Shown: positions 49,649-59,169 of the stretch, one piece after another
Position numbering within the stretch: the first letter of the stretch is position 1
Layout of the letters: every line of letters starts with the position of its first letter
Assembly: GCF_040907265.1 (NCBI RefSeq)
Contig: NZ_JBFOHP010000002.1
Span: forward strand, 1,860,001-1,924,000
DNA from: Streptomyces sclerotialus
GTDB lineage: Bacteria; Actinomycetota; Actinomycetes; Streptomycetales; Streptomycetaceae
DNA: 64,000 nt
Direction of reading: 5' to 3'
Program-made: the position numbers and the translations under genes
Notes under the pieces: model-generated
Told to the model about the DNA's origin: nothing
The model's input: the letters and a program-made list of their open reading frames with translations, nothing else
Database searches by the model: none

Positions 49649-51160
49649 TCAGCTGCCGCTGAGTACCCGCACCAGGTCCTCCGCCGTCCGGCAGCGGTCC
49701 AGGAGCTCCTTGACGTGGTTCCGGGTGCCGCGGAGCGGTTCCAGCGTCGGGACGCGCTGGAGCGAGTCACGGCCCGGCAGATCGAAGATCACCGAGTCCC
49801 AGGAGGCCGCGGCGACGTCGTCCGCGTACTGCTCCAGGCAGCGGCCCCGGAAGTAGGCCCGGGTGTCCTCCGGCGGTTTGATCTCCGCCTTCTCGACGTC
49901 CGCCTCGGTCACCAGCCGCTGCATCTTGCCGCGTGCCGCCAGCCGGTTGTAGAGGCCCTTGTCGGGCCGTACGTCGGCGTACTGGAGGTCGACCAGGTGC
50001 AGCCGGGCCGCGTCCCAGTCAAGGTTGTCGCGGCGCCGGTAGCCCTCCATGAGCTCCCGCTTGGCGACCCAGTCCAGCGTGCCGGACAGGCTCATCGGGT
50101 CGTTCTCCAGCCGGCCGAGCACGTCCTCCCAGCGGGTGAGCACGTCCTTGGTCTGCGCGTCCGCGTCGGCGCCGAAGCGCTCCTCGACGTACTTCCGCGC
50201 CAGCTCGTAGTACTCCATCTGGAGCTGTACGGCGGTGAGCGTCCGGCCGCTGCGGAGGGTGATCAGGTGGTGCAGGGACGGGTCGTGCGAGACCTGGTGG
50301 AGGGTGCGTACGGGCTGGTCGACGGCGAGGTCGACGTTGATGAAGCCGTCCTCGATCATGGAGAGGACCAGGGCCGTCGTGCCCAGCTTGAGGTACGTGG
50401 AGATCTCGGACAGGTTCGCGTCGCCGATGATCACATGCAGCCGGCGGTACTTCTCGGCGTCGGCGTGCGGCTCGTCGCGGGTGTTGATGATGGGCCGCTT
50501 GAGCGTCGTCTCCAGGCCCACCTCCACCTCGAAGTAGTCGGCGCGCTGACTGAGCTGGAAGCCGTGCTCGTGCCCGTCCTGGCCGATGCCGACGCGCCCC
50601 GCGCCGCAGACGACCTGGCGGGAGACGAAGAAGGGGGTGAGGTGGCGCACGATGTCCGAGAAGGGGGTCTCCCGCTTCATCAGGTAGTTCTCGTGCGTGC
50701 CGTAGGAGGCGCCCTTGTTGTCGGTGTTGTTCTTGTAGAGGTGGATCGGCTGGGCGCCGGGGACCTGGGCGGCCTTCTCGGCGGCCTCGGCCATGATGCG
50801 CTCGCCGGCCTTGTCCCACAGGACGGCGTCGCGCGGGTTGGTGACCTCGGGGGCGCTGTACTCGGGGTGGGCGTGGTCGACGTAGAGCCGCGCGCCGTTG
50901 GTGAGGATGACGTTGGCCAGGCCGATGTCCTCGTCGGTGAGCTGGCTGGCGTCCGCATTCTCACGCGCGAGGTCGAAGCCGCGGGCGTCCCGCAGCGGGT
51001 TCTCCTCCTCGAAGTCCCAGCGGGCGCGGCGCGCCCGGTGCATCGCCGCCGCGTAGGCGTTGACGACTTGGGACGAGGTGAGCATGGCATTGGCGTTGGG
51101 GTGGCCGGGGACGGAGATGCCGTACTCCGTCTCGATGCCCATTACTCGCCGTACGGTCAT
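49649..51160 (-). CDS. dop: Depupylase/deamidase of Pup
   Basis: A 503-residue PafA paralogue that cleaves the isopeptide bond between Pup and substrates. It begins [20 protein letters not shown]; Glu10 is the metal ligand and Asp95 ([16 protein letters not shown]) the catalytic residue, at the same number as in M. tuberculosis Dop. The Dop-loop insertion lies around residues 40-78. ATG at 51160 follows AAGGAGGG. It is 217 bp upstream of pup on the same strand. Confidence 0.97.
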   Translation of the reverse strand: MTVRRVMGIETEYGISVPGHPNANAMLTSSQVVNAYAAAMHRARRARWDFEEENPLRDARGFDLARENADASQLTDEDIGLANVILTNGARLYVDHAHPEYSAPEVTNPRDAVLWDKAGERIMAEAAEKAAQVPGAQPIHLYKNNTDNKGASYGTHENYLMKRETPFSDIVRHLTPFFVSRQVVCGAGRVGIGQDGHEHGFQLSQRADYFEVEVGLETTLKRPIINTRDEPHADAEKYRRLHVIIGDANLSEISTYLKLGTTALVLSMIEDGFINVDLAVDQPVRTLHQVSHDPSLHHLITLRSGRTLTAVQLQMEYYELARKYVEERFGADADAQTKDVLTRWEDVLGRLENDPMSLSGTLDWVAKRELMEGYRRRDNLDWDAARLHLVDLQYADVRPDKGLYNRLAARGKMQRLVTEADVEKAEIKPPEDTRAYFRGRCLEQYADDVAAASWDSVIFDLPGRDSLQRVPTLEPLRGTRNHVKELLDRCRTAEDLVRVLSGS

Positions 51161-51386
51161 GCGGCCCTCCTTGCCCGGCGGCGCCCCCGGCTGGGGTCGG
51201 CCTTCAAGTACCGCTGCGCTTCCGGTCCGTATGCGGTCCCCGCTTCCGCACTGCGTGGTGCGGCGGTACCGAAGAGCCTAGAACGCCGATGCGGCGCTGG
51301 GGAGATCATTACAGTCATTGCTCCAGTCCGGTTTTCCCTGTTCCGCCGGGTCCCCTCCAGGGGGCGTCCCACCCCTGGAAATGCGT

Positions 51387-51424
51387 CCGGCTGCGGACGC
51401 CCCGCCTGGGACATCCGCAGCCGG
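51387..51424. terminator. 11-bp hairpin after arc
   Basis: CCGGCTGCGGA (51387-51397) pairs exactly with 51414-51424, 9 bp past the arc stop. It separates arc from dop. Confidence 0.75.
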
Positions 51425-51433
51425 TGAGCGGTG

Positions 51434-53200
51434 TTACAGGTACTGGCCGGTGTTCGCCACCGTGTCGATGGAGCGGCCGGTGTCCGCGCCCTGTTTGCCG
51501 GTGACGAGGGTGCGGATGTAGACGATCCGCTCGCCCTTCTTTCCGGAGATGCGGGCCCAGTCGTCGGGGTTGGTGGTGTTGGGGAGGTCCTCGTTCTCCT
51601 TGAATTCGTCCACGCACGCCTGGAGCAGGTGGGCGACCCGGAGACCCTTCTGGTTCTGTTCGAGGAAGGCCTTGATGGCCATCTTCTTGGCGCGTCCGAC
51701 GATGTTCTCGATCATGGCGCCGGAGTTGAAGTCCTTGAAGTACAGGACTTCCTTGTCACCGTTGGCGTAGGTGACCTCCAGGAAGCGGTTCTCCTCGGAC
51801 TCCGCGTACATCTGCTCGACGACCGACTGGATCATGGCGCTGACCGCGGCCTTCGGCGATCCGCCGTGCTCGGCGAGGTCGTCGGAGTGGAGCGGGAGCC
51901 GGTCCGTGAGGTACTTCGAGAAGATGTCCTTGGCGGCCTCGGCGTCCGGACGCTCGATCTTGATCTTCACGTCGAGACGGCCGGGGCGCAGGATCGCCGG
52001 GTCGATCATGTCCTCGCGGTTCGAGGCACCGATGACGATCACATTTTCCAGGCCCTCCACACCGTCGATCTCGGAGAGCAGCTGCGGGACGATGGTGTTC
52101 TCCACGTCCGAGCTGACGCCCGAGCCACGAGTGCGGAAGAGGGAGTCCATCTCGTCGAAGAAGACGATGACGGGCGTGCCCTCGCTGGCCTTCTCCCTGG
52201 CCCGCTGGAAGACCAGGCGGATGTGCCGCTCGGTCTCGCCGACGTACTTGTTGAGGAGCTCGGGGCCCTTGATGTTGAGGAAGAAGCTCTTCCCCGCGGG
52301 CTTGCCGGTCACCTCGGCGACCTTCTTGGCGAGGGAGTTGGCGACCGCCTTGGCGATGAGCGTCTTGCCGCAGCCGGGCGGGCCGTAGAGCAAGACGCCC
52401 TTGGGCGGACGCAGTTCGTGCTCCTTGAACAGATCGGGGTAGAGATACGGGAGCTCGACGGCGTCCCGGATCAGCTCGATCTGGCCGCCCAGACCGCCGA
52501 TCTTGGTGTAGTCGATGTCCGGTACCTCTTCGAGGACCAGCTCTTCGACCTCGCTCTTGGGAATGACTTCGTAGACGTAGCCGGAGCGGGGCTCGAGGAG
52601 CAGGGCATCGCCGGGGCGGATGGTGGTGTCCAGCAGCGGCTCGGCGAGCCGCACCACCCGTTCCTCGTCGGTGTGCCCGATCACCAGGGCGCGCTCGCCG
52701 TCCTCCAGGATTTCCTTGAGGGTGACGATGTCGCCGGCGCTCTCGAACGCCATGGCTTCGACCACATTGAGCGCTTCGTTGAGCATGACCTCCTGGCCAC
52801 GCCTGAGCTCTTCGAGCTCGACGCTCGGGCTGACATTGACCCGGAGCTTTCGGCCTCCGGTGAAAATGTCACACGTGCCGTCCTCGTTCGCCTGCAGGAA
52901 GACACCGAAGCCGGCCGGCGGCTGAGCGAGCCGGTCGACCTCCTCCTTGAGCGCGACGATCTGGTCGCGGGCCTCACGGAGAGTGTTGGCGAGTCGCTCG
53001 TTCTGAGCCGATACGCCAGCCAGGTTTGTCTGCAGCTCGACGATCCGCTCTTCGAGAATCCTCGTGTGACGCGGAGAGTCGGCGAGCTTGCGTCGCAGGA
53101 CGGCGATCTCCTGCTCGAGATAGGCAACCTGGCCGGCAGGGTCGTCAGACCCCCGCCCCGGCCGGATGCCGCGGTTGATGTCGTCGTCGTGGGCTGCCAC
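51434..53200 (-). CDS. arc: Proteasome-associated AAA+ ATPase ARC/Mpa
   Basis: A 588-residue hexameric unfoldase that captures Pup and threads tagged proteins into the proteasome. An N-terminal coiled coil ([20 protein letters not shown]) and OB domains precede the AAA module: Walker [18 protein letters not shown], Walker [13 protein letters not shown], and the Arg-finger region [13 protein letters not shown]. It ends NTGQYL, the Tyr-Leu tail that docks into alpha-ring pockets. GTG at 53200 follows GGAGGTGAGG; the TTG 18 bp upstream lies within that ribosome site. Confidence 0.97.
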   Translation of the reverse strand: MAAHDDDINRGIRPGRGSDDPAGQVAYLEQEIAVLRRKLADSPRHTRILEERIVELQTNLAGVSAQNERLANTLREARDQIVALKEEVDRLAQPPAGFGVFLQANEDGTCDIFTGGRKLRVNVSPSVELEELRRGQEVMLNEALNVVEAMAFESAGDIVTLKEILEDGERALVIGHTDEERVVRLAEPLLDTTIRPGDALLLEPRSGYVYEVIPKSEVEELVLEEVPDIDYTKIGGLGGQIELIRDAVELPYLYPDLFKEHELRPPKGVLLYGPPGCGKTLIAKAVANSLAKKVAEVTGKPAGKSFFLNIKGPELLNKYVGETERHIRLVFQRAREKASEGTPVIVFFDEMDSLFRTRGSGVSSDVENTIVPQLLSEIDGVEGLENVIVIGASNREDMIDPAILRPGRLDVKIKIERPDAEAAKDIFSKYLTDRLPLHSDDLAEHGGSPKAAVSAMIQSVVEQMYAESEENRFLEVTYANGDKEVLYFKDFNSGAMIENIVGRAKKMAIKAFLEQNQKGLRVAHLLQACVDEFKENEDLPNTTNPDDWARISGKKGERIVYIRTLVTGKQGADTGRSIDTVANTGQYL

Positions 53201-53452
53201 GGTCCTCACCTCCTCCAAGGGGAGCTGGACGCTTCCTGACCCTACCTGGGCCGGTGCAGGTTGAAACCCCTAGATCGAAAAGACTGTCGGGGTGTGTCCG
53301 ATCTTCACCCTTGCGCACGTCCTCACCCTGGGGTGATACCCACCCGACAACATCCGAAAGCGACCGGTTGTATCGTCGACACGGTCAACACCCGTCAGTG
53401 CTGGCACTACTTAGTCAACATCGGTTAAACGTACGCAGGAACGGCAGGCGAG

Positions 53453-53746
53453 ATGAGCGCCCAGGAAGAAGCCACCGAGCTCGAGGTCTGGATCGACCAG
53501 GACCTGTGCACCGGCGACGGCATCTGTGCGCAGTACGCGCCGGAGGTCTTCGAGCTCGACATCGACGGGCTGGCGTACGTGAAGAGCGCCGACGACGAGC
53601 TGCTGCAGGAGAAGGGCGCCACGACGCCGGTCCCGCTTCCGCTGCTCAACGACGTACGGGACTCCGCGAAGGAGTGTCCCGGTGACTGCATCCATGTGCG
53701 CCGCGTGTCGGACAAGACCGAGGTGTACGGCCCGGACGCCGAGTGA
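53453..53746 (+). CDS. Small ferredoxin
   Basis: A 97-residue acidic electron carrier. Cysteines appear in DLCTGDGICAQYAPEVFELD and AKECPGDCIHVRR, a CX5C ... CX3C arrangement typical of single-cluster [3Fe-4S]/[4Fe-4S] ferredoxins that serve P450s. No P450 gene is next to it. ATG at 53453. It is divergent from arc with a 252-bp shared region. Confidence 0.9.
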   Translation: MSAQEEATELEVWIDQDLCTGDGICAQYAPEVFELDIDGLAYVKSADDELLQEKGATTPVPLPLLNDVRDSAKECPGDCIHVRRVSDKTEVYGPDAE

Positions 53747-53778
53747 CCGGAAGCTCGCCGACCGCTACGGGCGGCGCG

Positions 53779-54384
53779 TCAGACACCTTGTGAAGCGGGG
53801 AGTTCGCTTCCGGCGGCGGAAAGTTCGCTCCGGACGAACTTCCCGTTCTGCCACCGCCACTTGGTGCCCTTGTGAATGTCGGGGCAGCAGCGCGGTACGT
53901 CGGTGCTGGAGTACCCCAGGAGCGTGGCGGTCACGGCACGGCCGCGCAGCGCGAGGTCCTGCACGCTGAGCTTGTCCTCGGGAGCGACGAGGGTCGCCAC
54001 GACGCGCGGCGCCGCCCCTTCGACGGACGGCGCGGCGAGGACGTACACACCGCTGGGCGGGGTGCCCATCTCGGCCTTGCAGCGCACGACGGCGACGGTC
54101 TCCGGGCCGCCGTCGCCGTCGAGATCACCCGATACCTTGTCGGTCACCTGGACGGGGTTGGGTCCGCAGTCGAGGGGGTAGTGCGCCGCGCGGGCGTCGG
54201 GGGCGGTGGCCGCGGGCGCTGGACGGTCGCCCGAGGAGGTCGCGGCGGAGGCGGTCGGGACCGCGGCGGCGGGCTGCACCAAGGAGGCCAGGGCGACCAC
54301 GCCCGCGACGGCGGTCGCGGTGGCGAGCCACTGCATGACGGTCGTGCTGGTGTGCGGAAGGTCCGGGCCTGCCAAGGACTGCAC
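53779..54384 (-). CDS. Secreted protein with calcium-loop-like motif
   Basis: A 201-residue exported protein of unknown function. A hydrophobic N-terminal helix (LATATAVAGVVALASLVQPA) is the signal or anchor; the mature part holds DLDGDGGPETVAVVRCKAEM, an FG-GAP/EF-hand-like D-x-D-G-D-G loop, and CCPDIHKGTKWRWQNGKFV near the end. GTG at 54384 follows CCAGGAG. It is convergent with the ferredoxin gene. Confidence 0.72.
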   Translation of the reverse strand: MQSLAGPDLPHTSTTVMQWLATATAVAGVVALASLVQPAAAVPTASAATSSGDRPAPAATAPDARAAHYPLDCGPNPVQVTDKVSGDLDGDGGPETVAVVRCKAEMGTPPSGVYVLAAPSVEGAAPRVVATLVAPEDKLSVQDLALRGRAVTATLLGYSSTDVPRCCPDIHKGTKWRWQNGKFVRSELSAAGSELPASQGV

Positions 54385-54560
54385 GCGGAATAACTCCTGG
54401 GAAGAGCTGTGGCGGTGGGGGTTGCCCGGCATCGTTCCACACGACGCCCCGCCACGGAACCAACAAGTCCGGACCAAGAGGAAAACTTGAAGAACTCGGC
54501 CCTTGCCCTGGGAACGCGGGGGCCGCACCGGTGGTTCCCACATGTCCGGAAAAACGGCGA

Positions 54561-54597
54561 CGCCGCCGGGTTCCCGTGGGGGAACTCACCGGCGGCG
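54561..54597 (-). terminator. Bulged GC hairpin after trmI
   Basis: CGCCGCCGG (54561-54569) pairs with 54589-54597 and GTTCCC with GGGAAC inside, with a 3-nt bulge. It lies 30 bp beyond the trmI stop. Confidence 0.65.
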
Positions 54598-54626
54598 CCG
54601 TGCGGTTCGGTACGGCTGCGAGCGTG

Positions 54627-55625
54627 TCAGCTCCCGGCGGCGTCCTGGCCTGCCTGCTGCTCCCGCTGCTCGCGTTCCTTCTTCTCGCGGAGCTTCTGGG
54701 CCGGGGTCTTGTGCACCTGCTGCTCCTCGGCGGGCGCGGACTGGCCACCGGGGCCGGTGTAGTCCTCGCCGTACGCGCCCTTGGCGGGCCGGCGGCGGCG
54801 CAGCGGCGGCTCCACGCCGTCCGCGAGGCGGCGGGCGGTGAGCAGGAAGCCGGTGTGGCCGATCATGCGGTGGTCGGGGCGGACGGCCAGGCCCTCGACG
54901 TGCCAGGTGCGGACCATGGTCTCCCAGGCCGACGGCTCGTTGAAGGTGCCGTGGTCGCGGATGGCCTCGACGGTGCGGGCCAGCTGCGTCGTGGTGGCGA
55001 CGTACGCGCACAGGATGCCGCCGGGGACGAGCGCCTTGGAGACGGCGTCCAGGCACTCCCACGGGGCGAGCATGTCCAGGATGACCCGGTCGACGTCCGT
55101 GTCGGAGAGGTTGTCCTGGAGGTCACCGACGGTGAGCGTCCAGGCGGGGTGCGGGCCGCCGAAGTACCGCTCGACGTTCTGGGTGGCGATCTCGGCGAAG
55201 TCGGCGCGCCGCTCGTAGCTGTGCAGCATGCCCTGGTCGCCGATGGCGCGCAGCAGGAAGCTGCTGAGCGACCCGGATCCCACTCCCGCCTCGACGACGC
55301 GGGCGCCGGGGAAGATGTCGGCCATCGCCAGGATCTGCCCCGCGTCCTTGGGGTAGACCACGGCGGCACCGCGGGGCATGGACAGGACGTAGTCGGGGAG
55401 CAGGGGGCGCAGCGCGAGGTAGGCGACGTTCCCGGTGGTACGGACAACACTGCCCTCGGGAGCGCCGATCAGCTCGTCGTGGGGGAAGGCTCCCTTGTGG
55501 GTGTGGAAGCTCTTGCCCGCTTCGAGCGTGAACGTGTAGTGGCGACCCTTGGGATCGGTGAGCTGGACCTGGTCCCCGACCTTGAAGGGCCCGCGACGGC
55601 GGGCGGCACCGGTCGGTTCGGACAT
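54627..55625 (-). CDS. trmI: tRNA (adenine-58-N1)-methyltransferase TrmI
   Basis: A 332-residue AdoMet enzyme making m1A58 in the T-loop of tRNAs, active as a homotetramer. AdoMet motif I is ARVVEAGVGSGSLSSFLLRA, and later motifs are YERRADFAEIATQNVERYFG and DRVILDMLAPWECLD. The N-terminal small domain has DPKGRHYTFTLEAGKSFHTH. The C-terminus is a charged tail (EKKEREQREQQ). ATG at 55625. Confidence 0.94.
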   Translation of the reverse strand: MSEPTGAARRRGPFKVGDQVQLTDPKGRHYTFTLEAGKSFHTHKGAFPHDELIGAPEGSVVRTTGNVAYLALRPLLPDYVLSMPRGAAVVYPKDAGQILAMADIFPGARVVEAGVGSGSLSSFLLRAIGDQGMLHSYERRADFAEIATQNVERYFGGPHPAWTLTVGDLQDNLSDTDVDRVILDMLAPWECLDAVSKALVPGGILCAYVATTTQLARTVEAIRDHGTFNEPSAWETMVRTWHVEGLAVRPDHRMIGHTGFLLTARRLADGVEPPLRRRRPAKGAYGEDYTGPGGQSAPAEEQQVHKTPAQKLREKKEREQREQQAGQDAAGS

Positions 55626-55705
55626 GTGACCAGCCTACCGGGCGTGGGGAGCGCTCCGTACCAGGGCCGCGCGCCGACCGGGCGCGGCGCCTACTGGGCG
55701 GGTCG

Positions 55706-55735
55706 AACACCCCCGTCCCCCCAGCGGGGGGGGTT
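55706..55735 (-). terminator. C-run/G-run hairpin after the M50 protease
   Basis: C-rich and G-rich tracts face each other around AGC at 55723-55725. Pairing registers are ambiguous, so this is a weak terminator call, 60 bp beyond the protease stop. Confidence 0.35.
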
Positions 55736-55796
55736 ACCCCGGGTGGGCGGGCGGAAATCACACTCCGCTCCCCCGCGCCCCGTCCGTCACCGCTCC

Positions 55797-57320
55797 TCAG
55801 GACGGCCGGGCCATCGCCGCCACGAAGGCCTTCTCGACGTCGGCGGTGGAGAGGACGCCGTAGATCTCGCCGGTGTACTCCACGACGAGGTACTCGGTGG
55901 CGGGGGTGGCGCGGAGGTGGTCCAGCAGTTCCTCGCCGGCCAGCTCGGCCGGGACCCGCATGCCCTCCTTCAGCTCCTGCGCGAGGCCGCTGACCGCGAC
56001 CCAGGGGCGGCGGTGCTCGGGAACGGCGACGATCGACGCCTCCCGGACGACGGCGGTGGGCACGCCGTGCCCGTCGACGACGACCAGGGCGCGGGCGCCC
56101 GCTTCGTTGGCCCGGCGCAGCGCCTCGGAGAGCGGCAGGCTCGGCTCCACGGGGACGGCGCGCCGGGTGAGCGTACGGGCGCGCAGGTCGGGCAGGCGCT
56201 CGCGGAGCCGGGCCATGCGCAGGCTGTTGCCCGCGCCGGTCCAGATGATGGCGGCGAGGATCGCGGCGAGCAGGGCGTCGGTGAGGGAGTCGACGCCGCC
56301 GATGTCGGGACGTTCGTTGCCCAGCGCCCCGGTGTGGGTGAGCAGCGGCAGTCCGACGAGGACGGCGACGGCGAGCGCGCGGCCGACCCAGGCGGCGGCG
56401 ACGGTGCCGGTCATGGGCTTGCCGCTGATGGCCCAGACGACGGCGCGGAGCATCCGGCCGCCGTCGAGCGGGAGGCCGGGGAGCAGGTTGAAGACCGCCA
56501 CTATGAGGTTGGAGATCATCAGCCCGGCGAGCAGGACGCCGGGGACCGTGCCGGGCTCGACGAGGTACATCGCGCCGTAGAAGACGCCGGCGAGCACGAG
56601 GGAGAGCAGCGGGCCGACGAAGGCGAGGACGAACTCGCGGGCGGGGGTCTCGGACTCCTTCTCGATCTCCGAGACGCCGCCGAAGAACTGGAGCTGGATA
56701 CGGCGCACGGGGAGCTTGAAGCGGAGCGCGGCGACGGTGTGCGCCAGCTCATGCACCAGTACGGAGGCGTAGAAGGCGACGGCGAAGAAGAGGGAGACGA
56801 GGTAGCGGGCGCCGCCGAGCTCGGGCAGCACGCGCTCCAGCTGGCCGCCGAAGACCCAGGTGATGAGGGCGGCGACGAGGAACCAGCTGGGGGCGACGTA
56901 CACGGGCACGCCGAAGGGCTTGCCCATGAGGATGCCGCCGCCGGTGCCCCGGCGTCCGTTGGCGGCGCCGTCGACGGACCCGGGCGTGGCGGCCTGGCTG
57001 CCGCCCTTGGAGAGGTCTCGCGGGGCGGCCTGCGCGCCGCCGGCCTGCGAAGAAGGCGTGCCGGACGCGTCCGCCGCCTCGTCCGCCGCTCCCTGGGAAG
57101 CGTCCTTCCGGAGTACGTCCTTCTCTGGTACGTCCTTCTCTGGTACGTCCTTCCGGGGCGCGGCGTTCTCCCGTACGTCCTTCTCGGGTGCGTCCGTCTC
57201 GCGGACGTCCTCCGCGGGTACGTCCTTCCCGGCCTCCGGCCCCGCTTCCCGGGCGGTTTCCGGTACGGCGGCGGACTCCTGGGCGTCCTGCGGGCCCTGC
57301 GGCTTCCCGCTCTCGTCCAC
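55797..57320 (-). CDS. Site-2 protease (M50) with CBS domains
   Basis: A 507-residue intramembrane metalloprotease of the S2P/SpoIVFB-like group. The zinc site HELAH is in YASVLVHELAHTVAALRFKL, and the third ligand is in NLLPGLPLDGGRML. Two CBS modules follow (PSLPLSEALRRANEAGARAL, LDHLRATPATEYLVVEYTGE), suggesting nucleotide or energy sensing. The first 130 residues are a disordered Glu/Lys/Asp repeat. GTG at 57320 is tentative; the family core begins only near MGKPFGVPVYV. It is divergent from the RecB-like gene. Confidence 0.9.
   Translation of the reverse strand: MDESGKPQGPQDAQESAAVPETAREAGPEAGKDVPAEDVRETDAPEKDVRENAAPRKDVPEKDVPEKDVLRKDASQGAADEAADASGTPSSQAGGAQAAPRDLSKGGSQAATPGSVDGAANGRRGTGGGILMGKPFGVPVYVAPSWFLVAALITWVFGGQLERVLPELGGARYLVSLFFAVAFYASVLVHELAHTVAALRFKLPVRRIQLQFFGGVSEIEKESETPAREFVLAFVGPLLSLVLAGVFYGAMYLVEPGTVPGVLLAGLMISNLIVAVFNLLPGLPLDGGRMLRAVVWAISGKPMTGTVAAAWVGRALAVAVLVGLPLLTHTGALGNERPDIGGVDSLTDALLAAILAAIIWTGAGNSLRMARLRERLPDLRARTLTRRAVPVEPSLPLSEALRRANEAGARALVVVDGHGVPTAVVREASIVAVPEHRRPWVAVSGLAQELKEGMRVPAELAGEELLDHLRATPATEYLVVEYTGEIYGVLSTADVEKAFVAAMARPS
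57099..57235 (-). repeat. Degenerate 15-bp repeats coding the protease N-terminus
   Basis: Units of the form TACGTCCTTCTCTGG recur about eight times and encode EKDVP-like pentads. The frame is intact. Confidence 0.65.
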
Positions 57321-57457
57321 GGCGTCCCCTCGTCGATGTACGGCCTTCGCCCCCTGACCGGCCTGTCCGGTGCGATACCACGATCATGCAGGGCGAAGGG
57401 GTCCGCCGTCGATGGTATGCGGAGTGCTGTCGGTGGCGGGCCGTAGGGTCTAGAGCC

Positions 57458-58411
57458 ATGGACACGAGCACCGAGAAGGCCGTACCGGCCGCGCCTGCCC
57501 CGGCGCGGCCGGTGGCGCTGTCGCCCTCCCGCGCGAGCGATTTCATGCAGTGCCCGCTGCTGTACCGCTTCCGTGTGATCGACAAGCTGCCGGAGAAGCC
57601 CAGCGAGGCGGCCACCCGCGGGACGGTGGTGCACGCGGTCCTGGAGCGGCTCTTCGACGCGCCCGCTGCGGAGCGTACGGCTCCGAGCGCGCGGTCCATG
57701 GTGCCGGGCGAGTGGAAGAAGCTGCTGGAGAAGCGTCCGGAGCTGGCGGAGCTGTTCGCCGACGATCCGGAGGGTGAGCGGCTGGCCCGCTGGCTGGCGG
57801 AAGCCGAGACGCTGGTGGAGCGGTGGTTCACGCTGGAGGACCCGACGCGCCTGGAGCCGGCCGACCGCGAGCTGTACGTGGAGACGGTGCTGGAGTCCGG
57901 GCTGCGGCTGCGCGGCTTCATCGACCGGGTGGACGTGGCGCCGACGGGCGAGGTGCGCCTGGTGGACTACAAGACGGGCAAGGCCCCGCGCCCGGAGTAC
58001 AGCGACGGTCCGCTGTTCCAGATGAAGTTCTACGCGCTGGTGCTGTGGCGGCTGAAGGGCGTGCTGCCACGGCGGCTGCAGTTGGTGTACCTGGGGGGAA
58101 GCGGTGGCGTGCTGACGTACGACCCGACCGAGGCGGACCTGCGGGGCGTGGAGCGCAAGCTGCTGGCGCTGTGGGACGCGATCCAGCGGGCGACGGAGAC
58201 GGGTGACTGGCGGCCGCGGCCGACGAAGCTGTGCAACTGGTGCGATCACCAGGCGGTGTGTCCGGAGTTCGGCGGCACTCCCCCGCCGTATCCGCTGGCG
58301 CCGGGTGCGGAGGCCGCGGAGCGGGCGCTGCCGGTGATCCCGGCACCGCCGTCCGGACCGGGCGCGGCAGGGCAGAATGGGGCAGCAGGCCAATCGAAGG
58401 AGAGTTCGTGA
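57458..58411 (+). CDS. RecB-family PD-(D/E)XK exonuclease with Fe-S cluster
   Basis: A 317-residue nuclease of the Cas4/AddB-like RecB family. Catalytic residues lie in LRGFIDRVDVAPTGEVRLVD and the DYKTGK box. One Cys near the N-terminus (FMQCPLLYRF) and three in LCNWCDHQAVCPEF would hold a [4Fe-4S] cluster. No cas genes are nearby, so it is a housekeeping repair-type nuclease. ATG at 57458. Its stop overlaps the next gene. Confidence 0.9.
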   Translation: MDTSTEKAVPAAPAPARPVALSPSRASDFMQCPLLYRFRVIDKLPEKPSEAATRGTVVHAVLERLFDAPAAERTAPSARSMVPGEWKKLLEKRPELAELFADDPEGERLARWLAEAETLVERWFTLEDPTRLEPADRELYVETVLESGLRLRGFIDRVDVAPTGEVRLVDYKTGKAPRPEYSDGPLFQMKFYALVLWRLKGVLPRRLQLVYLGGSGGVLTYDPTEADLRGVERKLLALWDAIQRATETGDWRPRPTKLCNWCDHQAVCPEFGGTPPPYPLAPGAEAAERALPVIPAPPSGPGAAGQNGAAGQSKESS

Positions 58412-59079
58412 CTATCCGCGTCCTGCTGGTCGACGACCAGCCGCTGCTGCGTACCGGCTTCCGGATGATCCTGGAGGCGGAGCAGGACATCGCGGTCGTC
58501 GGCGAGGCCGGTGACGGCACGCAGGCGCTGGACCAGGTGCGGGCGCTCCAGCCCGACGTGGTGCTGATGGACATCCGTATGCCGCGGATGGACGGGGTGG
58601 AGGCGACCCGCCGGATCACCGGTCCGGCGAAGGACGGTCCGGCGAAGGTCCTGGTGCTGACCACGTTCGACCTGGACGAGTACGTCGTGGAGGCGCTGCG
58701 GGCGGGCGCGAGCGGCTTCCTGCTGAAGGACGCCCCGGCGAACGAGCTGGTGCAGGCGATCCGGGTGGTGGCCGCCGGGGAGGCGATGCTCGCGCCGAGC
58801 ATCACGCGCCGGCTGCTGGACAAGTACGCCAATCACCTGCCGTCGGGCGAGGAGCCGGTGCCGGACACGCTCGGCACGCTCACCGAGCGCGAGGTGGAGG
58901 TGCTGAAGCTGGTGGCGCGCGGCTTGTCGAACGCGGAGATCGCGGCGGACCTGTTCGTGAGCGAGACGACGGTGAAGACGCATGTGGGCCATGTGCTGAC
59001 GAAGCTGGGCCTGCGGGACCGGGTGCAGGCGGCGGTGTACGCGTACGAGAGCGGGCTGGTGCGTCCCGGCGCGCAGTGA
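58408..59079 (+). CDS. Orphan NarL/FixJ-family response regulator
   Basis: A 223-residue regulator. The receiver domain has VLLVDDQPLLRTGFRMILEA, phospho-acceptor Asp55 (VVLMDIRMPRMDG), and KxxxK-type Lys in FLLKDAP. The C-terminal LuxR HTH reads LTEREVEVLKLVARGLSNAE and TTVKTHVGHVLTKLGLRDR. GTG at 58408 overlaps the nuclease stop by 4 bp, after GAAGGAGAG. No histidine kinase gene is in the window, so the partner is elsewhere or activation is atypical. Confidence 0.92.
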   Translation: MTIRVLLVDDQPLLRTGFRMILEAEQDIAVVGEAGDGTQALDQVRALQPDVVLMDIRMPRMDGVEATRRITGPAKDGPAKVLVLTTFDLDEYVVEALRAGASGFLLKDAPANELVQAIRVVAAGEAMLAPSITRRLLDKYANHLPSGEEPVPDTLGTLTEREVEVLKLVARGLSNAEIAADLFVSETTVKTHVGHVLTKLGLRDRVQAAVYAYESGLVRPGAQ

Positions 59080-59108
59080 CCGACGGCCTGCGGCGGCGGT
59101 ACGCGGCA

Positions 59109-59145
59109 GGAAGGCCCGGCGCGGTTCGTCCGCGCCGGGCCTTCC
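59109..59145. terminator. 16-bp perfect hairpin at convergent gene ends
   Basis: Arms 59109-59124 and 59130-59145 pair perfectly around TTCGT, between the response regulator and the first binding-protein gene. Confidence 0.85.
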
Positions 59146-59169
59146 GCTATGCGGGTGCGTGCGGTCCGC

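Noticed and set aside
51157..51414. 85-codon minus-strand frame between arc and dop
   Set aside because: It overlaps the arc terminator and the dop promoter region and has no similarity or ribosome site.
51431..53239. 602-codon plus-strand frame opposite arc
   Set aside because: Mirror of the AAA+ coding sequence with no independent ribosome site or domain.
57458..58411. Cas4 gene of a CRISPR system
   Set aside because: The PD-(D/E)XK fold and Cys cluster are Cas4-like, but there are no cas1/cas2 genes or repeats; it fits the housekeeping actinobacterial RecB family.
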